Assembly (NCBI GenBank): GCA_002409445.1
Contig: DHNJ01000041.1
Location: forward strand, 5,662-46,647
Length of the DNA: 40,986 nucleotides
Direction of reading: 5' to 3'
Source: Armatimonadetes bacterium UBA5419
GTDB lineage: Bacteria > Armatimonadota > UBA10988
The notes beneath the pieces are model-generated. The model was not told the DNA's origin and ran no database searches. It saw only the letters and a list, made by a program, of their open reading frames with translations. Below are positions 26,049-34,800 of this stretch, piece by piece. Positions within the stretch are counted from its first letter, which is position 1. Each line of letters opens with the position of its first letter. Both the position numbers and the translations under genes were made by a program.

Positions 26049-28739
26049 CTAGAACGCTTGGCCGAAGCTGAAATGCAGCTTGCCGCCCTCGCCACCCCAG
26101 CCGTAGTCGAGGCGGATCGGACCGAGGGGCGTCGCCACGCGCGCACCCAGACCGATCGACGTGGCGAGGTTCGAGAAGAAGTCCATGTTCTCCCCGTGGC
26201 GCCAGGCGCGGCCAGCGTCGAAGAACAACACCGCCTGGATGTTGTTCGGCAGGGCGCGGCGCAGCTCGAGGTTGAACAGCACCGACCGGTTGCCGAAGAA
26301 GCGGTCCTCGGTGTAGCCGCGCAGGCTCTCCGCGCCGCCGATAAAGTAGCTCTGGCTGAACGGCAAGCGGCCCGTGCTCAAGCCGATCTGCGCGCGGCCC
26401 GCCAGGACCCACGCCGGCCGCGGCAGCTGCCGCCCAGAAGAGACCGTCTGCTTGAACAGCGGCATATACTTGCGCGCCTCGAGCCGGTACTTCTGGAAGT
26501 TGCTGTCACCACCCAGACCGGCCCACTCGAGGCTACCCGAGAGCAGGCTGCCGTTCGTCGCGTCCATCGGGAAATCGCGCACGTCGCGGCTCATCATCAA
26601 GGTGATGGAGCTGGTCGTGTCCGAGCCAACGTCCTGGAAGGGGAACGGCGGCATGGTCGGCAGCAGCGAGCCGCGCCGCGCGGTGCTGACGTTCTCCAGC
26701 TTGTAGCCGACCGAGCCGCGCAGGCCCGGGCCCAGCCGCCGCGAGAACATGAACAGGCCGCCGCGGCGGGTCTGGTTGAAGTTCTGGCGCCGGTTGGTGA
26801 ATGCGCCGAGGCCGGAGGCACCGGTACGGTCGTCGGTGTTGTAGAGCCGTAGGTTCAACTCAGAGCCGTGGCCGTCGTTGAACGGGTAGAAGTACGACGT
26901 CTCCGCCGAGAAGCGCCCGCCGGCGTCCAGCCGGAGCGAGGCACGGTGGCCCAGGCCCCACAGGTTGTTCTCGGCGACCTCGCCGAAGCCAACCAGACCG
27001 TAGCGCGAGGAGACGCCACCGCCCGCGTTCAAGTTCAGCGTGCGCTTCTCGGTCACGTCGAAGGTCAGGTTAAGCCGCGTTGGGTCCTCGGGGTCAAAGG
27101 TGGTCTCACGCGACAGTTCGATGCGGTCAACCACGTCCAACCGCATGATTTCACGCAGGTCCTCGCCAATCTTCGGCAGGTTGTAGAAGTCGCCAGTCTT
27201 CGTCTTCATCGCACCGAGGAAGACACGCGGGTTCGTCTTGCGCTTGCCGAGGTAATTGAACGTGATCGTGCCAACCCGCAGCTCATGGATCGTCAGCGAA
27301 ACGCGAACACCGTCCTCGTACGGGCTGAGTAGCGGCCGGCCGCCGGCACCGTAGTCGATGCCGACCTGGTAGCCCTTGGCCGCGTAGACATCGCTGATGC
27401 GCGCGATGTCGCGCTCGATAGTGTCCGCCTGGGCGCGGAAAGCGCGGCCGACGACGATATGGTTGAGTTGCGCGAGTAGTTCCTCGGTCGTGAACAGCGT
27501 GTTGCCCACTAACTCAACGTCACGCACCGTCGGATGCTCGACGAGCTGGAAGACCAGGGTCAGGCCCTGGCCATCGGGATCGGGCGTCGGCTCGACGCGC
27601 GAGCCGCGCTCGGAGAGCGGCGGCAGCGGGTAGCCGATTTCATTGAGCAGGTCGCGCTCGGAGGCGAAGTAGAAGAAGCCCAGCGAGTTGAGCCGGTCAA
27701 TGTCCTCCTGGACCTTGACCCGGTCGAACAGCTGGCCCTCGCGCGCGGTGATGGTCTCGCGGACCAGCCCCTCGGCGATGGTCTTCAAGCCGCGGATCTC
27801 GATCGCGGTGATGCGCATGCGCAGGTCCGGCAGCGCCGGCCCCGTGCCCGCCGGCGGCACGCTGACTGCCGGCTCCGTCCCGTCCGCCGGCGGCGCGCCC
27901 TCGATCGGCGCACCCTCGGCGGGTTCGCCCTCGGCCGGCGCCGTAGTGTCGTCGGGCTCAGTCGGTGCCGGCTCACCCTCGGTCGGCGTCGCGGGTGCTG
28001 GCTCGCCTTCCGCCGGCTCGCCTTCGGCAGGTGCCGCCGGCTCAGGAGCCGCCGTCGTGTCAACCAAGACGTGGATCTGGACTTGGTTGTCAGGCAGTGC
28101 CTCGAACGGCCCGGGCGCCACATCGGCGGGCAAGAGGCTGACCGTCGCGGGGATGCCCAGCACGTCACGGTAGAGATTGGTCAGTGCGACAATGCCGCGG
28201 TCAACGCGCTCGCGGTTAGTATTGAGCGGCCAGCCGACGCGCAGGTAGCCGACCTCGGTGTTGAGCTGCTCGGCCGTCGGCTGCTGCTCGGCTTCGACGC
28301 CGTGGAAGGTGATGCCCGCGACGATCGGGTTCTCGACCAGGTTGACGCTGATGACCATCTCGCCCGCGGCGTTGGCCTGCTTGACGACCTGGGAGCCGCC
28401 GACCTCATCCGGCCCAGCGAACTTGAACCAGCCCAGCTCGAAGAGCGTATTGACGTCCTCCTGGAGGACCGCCTCGTCGTAAGGCTCGCCAACCTTGCTC
28501 CGCATGGCCTCACGGACCAGCGACTCGTAGCGTGCGGGCTGCACGTCGATCGCGGCGATGACCGGTACGGCGGGCGCGAGTTGGGCGCCACCACCTTCCG
28601 CCTGCGCCGCACGGCGGGCCTGGCCCGCGGGACCGAGCTGAGTTGTCCGCGGGGCGGCGGTTGCCGACAGCCCGCAGAGGGCGACGACCGCTAGCCCCAG
28701 CCAGCGCCAGCGACGATAGGTCTGCGTCGTTACTCTCAC
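26049..28739 (-). CDS. bamA: BamA-like outer-membrane assembly protein with a long inter-POTRA linker
   Basis: BamA folds and inserts beta-barrel proteins in the outer membrane. The 896-residue precursor has an N-terminal signal segment (about 12-29), two POTRA-like units (about 57-226), a Pro/Glu/Gly/Ala-rich low-complexity linker (about 227-305, with repeats of AEGEP), three more POTRA-like units (about 307-563, including VELVGNTLFTTEELLAQL) and a C-terminal barrel (about 566-896). SLRGY at 805-809 in the barrel fits the RGF/Y motif of loop 6, and the last residue is F896, the beta-signal. The GTG at 28739 follows GAGGTGA. It is 30 bases downstream of the sigma gene and is followed by ompH. 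Confidence 0.9.
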   Translation of the reverse strand: MRVTTQTYRRWRWLGLAVVALCGLSATAAPRTTQLGPAGQARRAAQAEGGGAQLAPAVPVIAAIDVQPARYESLVREAMRSKVGEPYDEAVLQEDVNTLFELGWFKFAGPDEVGGSQVVKQANAAGEMVISVNLVENPIVAGITFHGVEAEQQPTAEQLNTEVGYLRVGWPLNTNRERVDRGIVALTNLYRDVLGIPATVSLLPADVAPGPFEALPDNQVQIHVLVDTTAAPEPAAPAEGEPAEGEPAPATPTEGEPAPTEPDDTTAPAEGEPAEGAPIEGAPPADGTEPAVSVPPAGTGPALPDLRMRITAIEIRGLKTIAEGLVRETITAREGQLFDRVKVQEDIDRLNSLGFFYFASERDLLNEIGYPLPPLSERGSRVEPTPDPDGQGLTLVFQLVEHPTVRDVELVGNTLFTTEELLAQLNHIVVGRAFRAQADTIERDIARISDVYAAKGYQVGIDYGAGGRPLLSPYEDGVRVSLTIHELRVGTITFNYLGKRKTNPRVFLGAMKTKTGDFYNLPKIGEDLREIMRLDVVDRIELSRETTFDPEDPTRLNLTFDVTEKRTLNLNAGGGVSSRYGLVGFGEVAENNLWGLGHRASLRLDAGGRFSAETSYFYPFNDGHGSELNLRLYNTDDRTGASGLGAFTNRRQNFNQTRRGGLFMFSRRLGPGLRGSVGYKLENVSTARRGSLLPTMPPFPFQDVGSDTTSSITLMMSRDVRDFPMDATNGSLLSGSLEWAGLGGDSNFQKYRLEARKYMPLFKQTVSSGRQLPRPAWVLAGRAQIGLSTGRLPFSQSYFIGGAESLRGYTEDRFFGNRSVLFNLELRRALPNNIQAVLFFDAGRAWRHGENMDFFSNLATSIGLGARVATPLGPIRLDYGWGGEGGKLHFSFGQAF
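27825..28055 (-). repeat. Low-complexity repeat encoding the BamA linker
   Basis: About 77 codons inside bamA encode mostly Pro, Ala, Glu, Gly and Thr. The unit A-E-G-E-P recurs at several points with spacings of 5 to 14 residues, and the DNA shows imperfect GGCTCGCCTTC-like repeats. Such tracts vary in length by slippage, so the linker length may differ between strains. Confidence 0.6.
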
Positions 28740-28769
28740 GGCTCACCTCAACACTGCGAAACGGTCACT

Positions 28770-29393
28770 CTAGCGCCGGCCACGGCGCGGGCTGGGCGGC
28801 GGAGGTGGAACCTCCTCGCCGCGCAGGTACGGGGTCAAGCGCTCACGCAACTGAGTCCGTGCACGGAACAGCCGACTCTTGACCGCCTCCACCGTGATGC
28901 CCACCACTTCGGCGATCTCGCGGTAGCTCAGCCCGCGTAGGTCACGGAGGACGACCACAGTTTTGAAGTCATGCGGCAGAGCGGCAATCTCACGATGCAG
29001 CACCTGGCGCAGTTCCAGACGATCTAGATGCGGCTCTGGTGCCATCGAGAGGTCCGGGAACTCGCGCGTCAAGGCCTCATCACCATCGATCGGGTCGTCG
29101 ATCGAACCCGCGACTAGCCGCGACTCGCGACCCATCTGCTTCATCCGGTTGCGACAACGGTTGATCGCGATCCGGTACAGCCAGGTGTAGACCGCCGAGT
29201 CGCCCCGAAATCGCCCGTAGGCCTTATAAGCCTGGACGAAGACGTCCTGGGTCAGGTCGGAGGCCTCCTCATAGTCGTCGACCATGCGCAGTAGAAGGTT
29301 GAAGACGCGCCGCTGATAGCGCTCGACCAACTCGTCGAACGTCAAGTTCTGATCGTCGTCCGCTACCGGTATGTCGCGGGACGCATCCCTCAT
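28770..29393 (-). CDS. ECF (sigma-24-like) RNA polymerase sigma factor
   Basis: The 207-residue protein (ATG 29393; an upstream in-frame start at 29501 overlaps the TolB-like gene) has sigma region 2 (about 18-85: FDELVERYQRRVFNLLLRM, then DLTQDVFVQAYKAYGRF and the helix TWLYRIAINRCRNR) and sigma region 4 (about 125-185: ALPHDFKTVVVLRDLRGLSYREIAEVVGITVEAVKSRL, shown in part). A Pro/Arg-rich tail follows. Group IV sigma factors respond to envelope stress; the location between TolB-like and bamA genes suggests such a role. No anti-sigma gene with a cysteine-rich or membrane domain is adjacent, so how it is controlled is unclear. The start could be ATG 29423. Confidence 0.85.
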   Translation of the reverse strand: MRDASRDIPVADDDQNLTFDELVERYQRRVFNLLLRMVDDYEEASDLTQDVFVQAYKAYGRFRGDSAVYTWLYRIAINRCRNRMKQMGRESRLVAGSIDDPIDGDEALTREFPDLSMAPEPHLDRLELRQVLHREIAALPHDFKTVVVLRDLRGLSYREIAEVVGITVEAVKSRLFRARTQLRERLTPYLRGEEVPPPPPSPRRGRR

Positions 29394-29437
29394 CGGCTGC
29401 ACACTCCAACTCCTACTGGCCATTCCGTCGCCGCCAC

Positions 29438-30391
29438 TTAGCCCTTGCCGGTCACTTGGCGCTGATTGCTGCCGTCGACGTTCATCGCCCAGATCTGCCA
29501 CCAGCCGGTGCGCGACGACGTGTAGTAGATGGTCTTGCCATCCGGCGAGTAGATAGCGTCCCCCGAATGATCTTTAGTCGACGTCAGCGCCGTCAGGCCG
29601 GTACCGTCCGCCTTAATCTTATAGACCTCCCAGTGCCCGTCCCAACGGTTGAACACGATGGAGCTGCCGTCAGGCGACCACTGGGGTCCCCCGTCACCAA
29701 GCCGCGACCGCTCCTCATCCTTCTTCGTCAACTGGGTCAACTGGCCCGTGGCCAGATCCTGGATCCAGAGGTCGAAGTTGCCCCGGTCGCGGTTCGAGCC
29801 GAAGACTAGCTTCTTGCCATCGGGGCTGAACGCCGGCGAGGCCTCCTCAGAAGTGGTCGACGTCACCTGCTGCAGGCCCGACCCACCGACGTTGGCAATC
29901 CAGATGTCGGACGAGCCCGAGCGGTCGCTGACAAAGGCGAGCCGCGTCGAGTCGGGGCTCCAGGCGGGCATGGTGTCGACCGCGCGGTCGAAGGTAACCT
30001 TGCGCCGCTGGGAGCCGTCCAGGTTCTCGACCCACACGTCGAACTGGCGGTCCTCGGCCGAGACGAAGGCGATCATCTTGCCATCGGGTGAAACGGTCGG
30101 GTAGAAGTCCGGCCCGCGCCCGTCCGGGGTCAGGCGCTTAGCCTGCGTGCCGTCAAGCTTCGAGGTCCAGATGGCCCCCGTATCAAGCACCGAGACCGTC
30201 GTGGTCAACTGGTCGCTTGGGGTGGAGAGGTTCTGGCAGAAGACCAGAGTCTGCCCATCCGGCGTGATCGACGGAGTGCGGCCCCAGACGAAGTCCGTCG
30301 CCTGGCCCGAGCTGCAGCCGCTGAGCACGGCCAGCAAGCTAGCGCCGACCACCACGAGCATCGCGCGCCGGGTCTGCCGTAACCAAGTCAT
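29438..30391 (-). CDS. TolB-like beta-propeller lipoprotein
   Basis: The 317-residue product has a lipoprotein signal peptide ending LLAVLSGC, with C26 the lipidated residue. The mature part is a string of PD40/WD40-like blades, each with the pattern SPDGK-x-I-A-F-x-S (e.g. VSPDGKMIAFVS, WSPDSTRLAFVS, FSPDGKKLVFGS, YSPDGKTIYYTS), the signature of TolB-type propellers. TolB acts in the Tol-Pal system; this protein lacks the TolB N-terminal domain, so it is a TolB-like propeller and not clearly TolB itself. A GGAAGGAA site lies 5 bases before ATG 30391. It is 44 bases upstream of the sigma gene and 19 bases after the other lipoprotein gene. Confidence 0.85.
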   Translation of the reverse strand: MTWLRQTRRAMLVVVGASLLAVLSGCSSGQATDFVWGRTPSITPDGQTLVFCQNLSTPSDQLTTTVSVLDTGAIWTSKLDGTQAKRLTPDGRGPDFYPTVSPDGKMIAFVSAEDRQFDVWVENLDGSQRRKVTFDRAVDTMPAWSPDSTRLAFVSDRSGSSDIWIANVGGSGLQQVTSTTSEEASPAFSPDGKKLVFGSNRDRGNFDLWIQDLATGQLTQLTKKDEERSRLGDGGPQWSPDGSSIVFNRWDGHWEVYKIKADGTGLTALTSTKDHSGDAIYSPDGKTIYYTSSRTGWWQIWAMNVDGSNQRQVTGKG

Positions 30392-30410
30392 GCCTGTTCC
30401 TTCCGCCCGC

Positions 30411-31853
30411 CTAGGGTACCACGGACAGAGCGGGTTCGCTCTCGCCCGTGCTGTAGAGAGTCACCGGATAGGCCTCGCCGCCCGACGGCAGGCCCCAGAT
30501 GTTGACCAGGCCGTCGGCGTCGCGCGTCGAGGCAAACATGACCACCGATCCGTCGGGCGCAACGACCGGATCGCGATCGACGAAGCTGCCCGTCGTCAGA
30601 CCGCGCACATTGCTCCCGTCGCCGCTCATCTGGTACAGCAGTGAGCGCCCATCGCCCTCGCGAACAAAGAAGATCTGCCCGCCATCGGCCGAGTAGGCCG
30701 GCCCGGAGGTCGCGTTCTCCCAGCTGGTCAGCCGGCGGAGCCCGCTGCCATCGGGGGCCATGACGTGCACGCACGCCTGCGGCGTCGGCACGGCGATCCG
30801 CTCGTTCTCAATCGTCTCAGTCCCGGACTGGTAGGTCACCAGAACCCGCTTCTGGCCCACCCCCGCCGCACTCATGTCGATCACACCACTGTTGAGATCG
30901 ACCACCTCCCACCGTTCGGCGGCCAGCGGTGTGTCGAGGTCATCATCGACCTTAATCGAGATGCTGCCGTCGACCACTGGCCGCTTGCTCAACTGGATGA
31001 CCGAGCTGCGCTGCGTGCTGGTGAAGGTGATCGAGCCGCCGTCGCGCCGCCAGCTCGGGTCGTTGACCGCGTACCGCGTCGTTAGCAGCGGCACCTCGGC
31101 CGAGCCATCGAGTGGCACCGTAACCAGGCCGCCCTGCACAGCGCAGGTCACCGCGCTGCCATCGGTGGTGAAGGTCGGCGACGCCTCGTCGCGCCCGGCG
31201 CTGTCAGTCAGCGCCTTTTCGGAACCAGCCACCAACCCGTTCGCGTCGAGCTGCGCAGTCCACACGTCCGTCCCGCCGCCCGCACGCCAGGTGACCCAGG
31301 CGAGCCTCGTACCGTCGTTGCTCAGCGCCGGGCTCCAGCCGCCGGTCTTCGTCACGCGCGTCACGTTCTCGCCGTTCTCGTAAGCGAGGTACACTTCGCG
31401 ACGCCCGTCTTCACGGCTGCTGACAAATGCCAAGCGGAGGCGCTTGCCGCCCATCGTCTTGAAGCGCATCGTCGTCTTGCGCCCATCGACGCGGAAGAAG
31501 TATCGCGTGTCGGCCTTCAAACCAGTCAGCTGGACCTCATGCTGCACGCCCGACGGGGTGTCCGGCTTGCCGCCCGTGACCTTGCCGGTCTTGCTCAGAT
31601 CCAGCGCGTTACTGGTGCTGTAGGTCACCGTGCTGGCCCGCGCGCGGCGAGTCGTCCAGGTGATGGTCGCCGTGGTGTCGGTCACGTCGACCGCGATGTC
31701 GCGCACCCCCAGGCGATCCACATCGACGCTGCCACCGAACCCGGTGTCGCCCGAACCACAGCCGGCCAGGCCCCAGGCGACAACGCCCAACGCCAAACCG
31801 CACCACACGCGCCATGCCAGCCGGGCTCCAGGCCCTGTTCCATACTTCGTCAT
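30411..31853 (-). CDS. Lipoprotein with fibronectin-III-like domain and beta-propeller
   Basis: The 480-residue product has a lipoprotein signal peptide with lipobox LAGC and C32 as the lipidated residue. A fibronectin-III/purple-phosphatase-like domain follows (about 50-135: DTTATITWTTRRARASTVTY, later LTGLKADTRYFFRVDG). The rest (about 140-480) is made of PD40-like beta-propeller blades (LRLAFVSSREDGRREVYL, WSPALSNDGTRLAWV, VVAPDGSVVMFASTRDADG). About 90 residues in the middle (330-390) fit the pattern less well. It resembles the next gene in the propeller part, so the two may have arisen by duplication and fusion. ATG 31853 follows GAGG in the end of tamB, 8 bases away. Confidence 0.78.
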   Translation of the reverse strand: MTKYGTGPGARLAWRVWCGLALGVVAWGLAGCGSGDTGFGGSVDVDRLGVRDIAVDVTDTTATITWTTRRARASTVTYSTSNALDLSKTGKVTGGKPDTPSGVQHEVQLTGLKADTRYFFRVDGRKTTMRFKTMGGKRLRLAFVSSREDGRREVYLAYENGENVTRVTKTGGWSPALSNDGTRLAWVTWRAGGGTDVWTAQLDANGLVAGSEKALTDSAGRDEASPTFTTDGSAVTCAVQGGLVTVPLDGSAEVPLLTTRYAVNDPSWRRDGGSITFTSTQRSSVIQLSKRPVVDGSISIKVDDDLDTPLAAERWEVVDLNSGVIDMSAAGVGQKRVLVTYQSGTETIENERIAVPTPQACVHVMAPDGSGLRRLTSWENATSGPAYSADGGQIFFVREGDGRSLLYQMSGDGSNVRGLTTGSFVDRDPVVAPDGSVVMFASTRDADGLVNIWGLPSGGEAYPVTLYSTGESEPALSVVP

Positions 31854-31861
31854 CGTCTGCC

Positions 31862-34800
31862 TCAGTTCCCCAACTGGTATTCCACGGTCACCCGCGTGTC
31901 ATCTTCAGAATCATACTGCGCGCCAACCGCAAACCATCGCGAGACTTGGTAGCTCAGCCGCACGACCTGGCGCAGGTCGCCCCGTTCGTTGATGCTGACT
32001 CTCAGACTCCCGTACAGATTCTTGAGCAGGTACTTGCCCGCGCGCATCTCGAAGGGCCGGTTTAACTCGTAGATGATGGCGAATTCATCGAGTCCAATGC
32101 TCCGGCGGATCTCGTCAAAGATCGGCGTGAGCGCATACGACAGGGCCGTCTGCAGGGCAGCATTGGCCAACTCGTCGCGCACAAACGACTCGATGGTCCC
32201 TTCCTCCAGGGCGGTGGCAAAGTCGCCGGAAGTGGTTAGCCGCGAGAAGATCACCTCCTCGGGCAACGGCGGCGTGCTCCGCGCATCGACCCGGAACTCC
32301 GTCTCTGGCTTCTCTACTCCTGGTCGCACGGTGCCCCGGACTCGCAGTTGTACTCGGTAGTCGGTGGTATCGCCGTTACCCGTCGTCCGCGGCGCCCGGA
32401 TCGTTGTCTCCGACCGGCTGTCGAACTCGGCGCGCGGCTCAAAGGCGCCGGTCTGCGGGTTGCGTTGGACCCGCAAGGTCGCCGTGCCTGACTGCACTTC
32501 GATCGGTGACCTCAGCACGCTAGCATACAACGACCCCGAGGCTACGTCTAGCGAGCCATCGACCCGCAACCGCTGCGGTGTCTCGGACAGATTCAGGTTC
32601 GCCACGAAGGGCACGTCGACCGCTGGAACCCGCATAACTACGCGGTTTCGCTGCAGATCCGGAGCACTCAATGCGACCCGTAGCACGGGCGCCGCCGGCC
32701 ACGCGGCGCGGGGCTTGTTCGGATCCGCCACGAGCAGTCCGAGCGACCCCTCCCGGACCGCCATGTGGGTGGCCACGACCTTGCCCCAGAGCGTCAACGG
32801 CCCGTATTCGCGGGTGTGGGAATCGAGGCCCAGATCGAGGGCCAGCCCGGCCTGTCCGACCGCCGGTTCACTGACCTGCAAGGGGTAGATGATCTGACCG
32901 TCGCCAGTCGGCTGGGATCGGGCGCCATCGGGCACCTGCGCCAGCACCCGTCCCGTCGGCGAATCGGCCGCCGCGCCCGGATCCAGCGGCGGTGTGGTCA
33001 CGCGCAGGTGGTACTCCTGCTCCGCCCAGCGCGCCGGATCACCGACCCGCGCGAGGATCGTCCCGGCCGCCTGCGCGTAGCCATGGTTGAGCCAACCCGC
33101 TGAATTGACCTGCACCTCGTTGACCAGCCCACGGCCGCCCACCACCGCCGGCTGAACTCTGAGCGCCAGGTTGTAGCGCTGCAACTGCACCAGCGAATGG
33201 TTCGCTGTGATGTTGCCCAGCAGGACCTCAAGGTTGACCGGATTGTGCAGCCACCGAGCGCGATCCAGATAGCGCAGGGTGACCGCCGGCGGCGCCTCGC
33301 CCCCGCCCGCTGGGTCTAGCTCGCTGATGCTGAAGCTACCGAGACGGCCGGCCGCAAGGTCGCGCTCGTAGTTGCTAGTGTCGAGGGCACGGTCGACCGG
33401 GTAGTCAGGTGGCACGACCAGTCCCTCGAACTGTTCGATGCGCAGCTCGTTGTGGTCGACGGTCATCCGCACCTGTGTGTCGGCCAGCAATGCGACCTCG
33501 CCCTGACGGTCGACGACCTTCACGGGCTCCTCGGGCGCGGCGGCCGCAGCCACGTCGTCCTCTGTGACCACGACCGGGGTCGCTGTCACCACACGGGGCG
33601 CCTTCGGCCGGTGCACCACCTGCAGCCAGGGCAGCTGGACCGTCGCCGCGCCCATCACACGGGCCTCACGCGCGCGACCGGTGGCCATCAGCTCCAGCTT
33701 CGCGTTGCCCTCCAACCAACCCAGCGAGCCGAACGTCCCCTCGAACTCGCTCAGGTCGAAGATGTCGATGCCTCCACGCACATCGACCGGTCGCGATGGG
33801 TCGTCCCGCAGCCGCACCCGGCCCTGCACCAGCTCGAGCGGTACGCTGCCGCTGATGCTCGCCAACAGGCTGCGCTCTTCAAGCTCCAGCGGGCGGAAAC
33901 TGAGGACCGAGCCGCGCCAAGAGATTTGCTGCGCGCGGGCCGAGGCGGCGCGGAAGTCGCCGACCGTCAACCCACTGGCCAGTAGCTGCCCGTCGCTGAC
34001 CTCCACGCGCCCCGCGGGCATCGTGATCTCAGCCGTCGCGTCAATCGTCCCGGCGAACCGTTCAAGCGCCGGCACCCACCCCGCGTAGTCCTGCAAATCC
34101 AGATCCCGCGTCGAGACTCGCAACCGCGTCGCCTCTGGCCAGCCAGTGCCCAGATCGACCGTCCCGACGATTCGCAGCGCGCCGTCCGGCCCACCCAGCA
34201 CGCTTGCCACCGGCAGCGCCGCGTCGCTGCCGACCGCCACGTCCGCGACGATGGGCGGCAACGGCCGCACGCCGTTGTCGCTCGTGGCGGCCAGGTCGCT
34301 GGTCAGCAAGCGTACCGTGCCGACCGGTCCCTGCACGCCCTCGCTCAGGCTCGCCTGTAGCTCGATCCGCCCGGAAGCCAGCGGCGGCACGCTCTGCAAG
34401 GCGCCGCGCAGCTGGGTCTGCCAGGGGCGCGGACGGTAGTCGCTGCTGCCGCCGGCGACCAGGTCGAGCACCTCACGCAGGCGACTCGGGTCCTCGAGCA
34501 CCACATGTAGGTCACCGGTGGGCTGACCGCGGGTCCACCCGCCGCTCGCCTCCACCTTGAGCCCGGCCAGGTCCAGCGTCGCCGGCTCGAGCAGCACGAA
34601 CTGTCCGCCACCCGCGCGCAGGGTCAACGTTTGGTCAGGAATCGCCTCGCCCTCGACCACCAGGCCGCTGGTCGCCAGCCGCACGTCCGCCTGTACCTCG
34701 CGCAGCGGTCCGGTCACCTCCGCCTCGGCACGGACGAAGCCTTCGGTCGTCAGCGGCACACGGGTCAGGGGCACCAGGTCCTCGTAGCGCACCTCATCAC

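Noticed and set aside
27825..28055. Repeats in bamA as a possible CRISPR or tandem-repeat element
   Set aside because: The units are short, in frame, degenerate and encode a low-complexity protein linker; there are no regular spacers.
27534..28694. Long plus-strand open frame opposite bamA
   Set aside because: It is an Arg/Leu/Asp-rich mirror of a GC-rich coding strand, with no start site and no family features; bamA on the other strand is clear.
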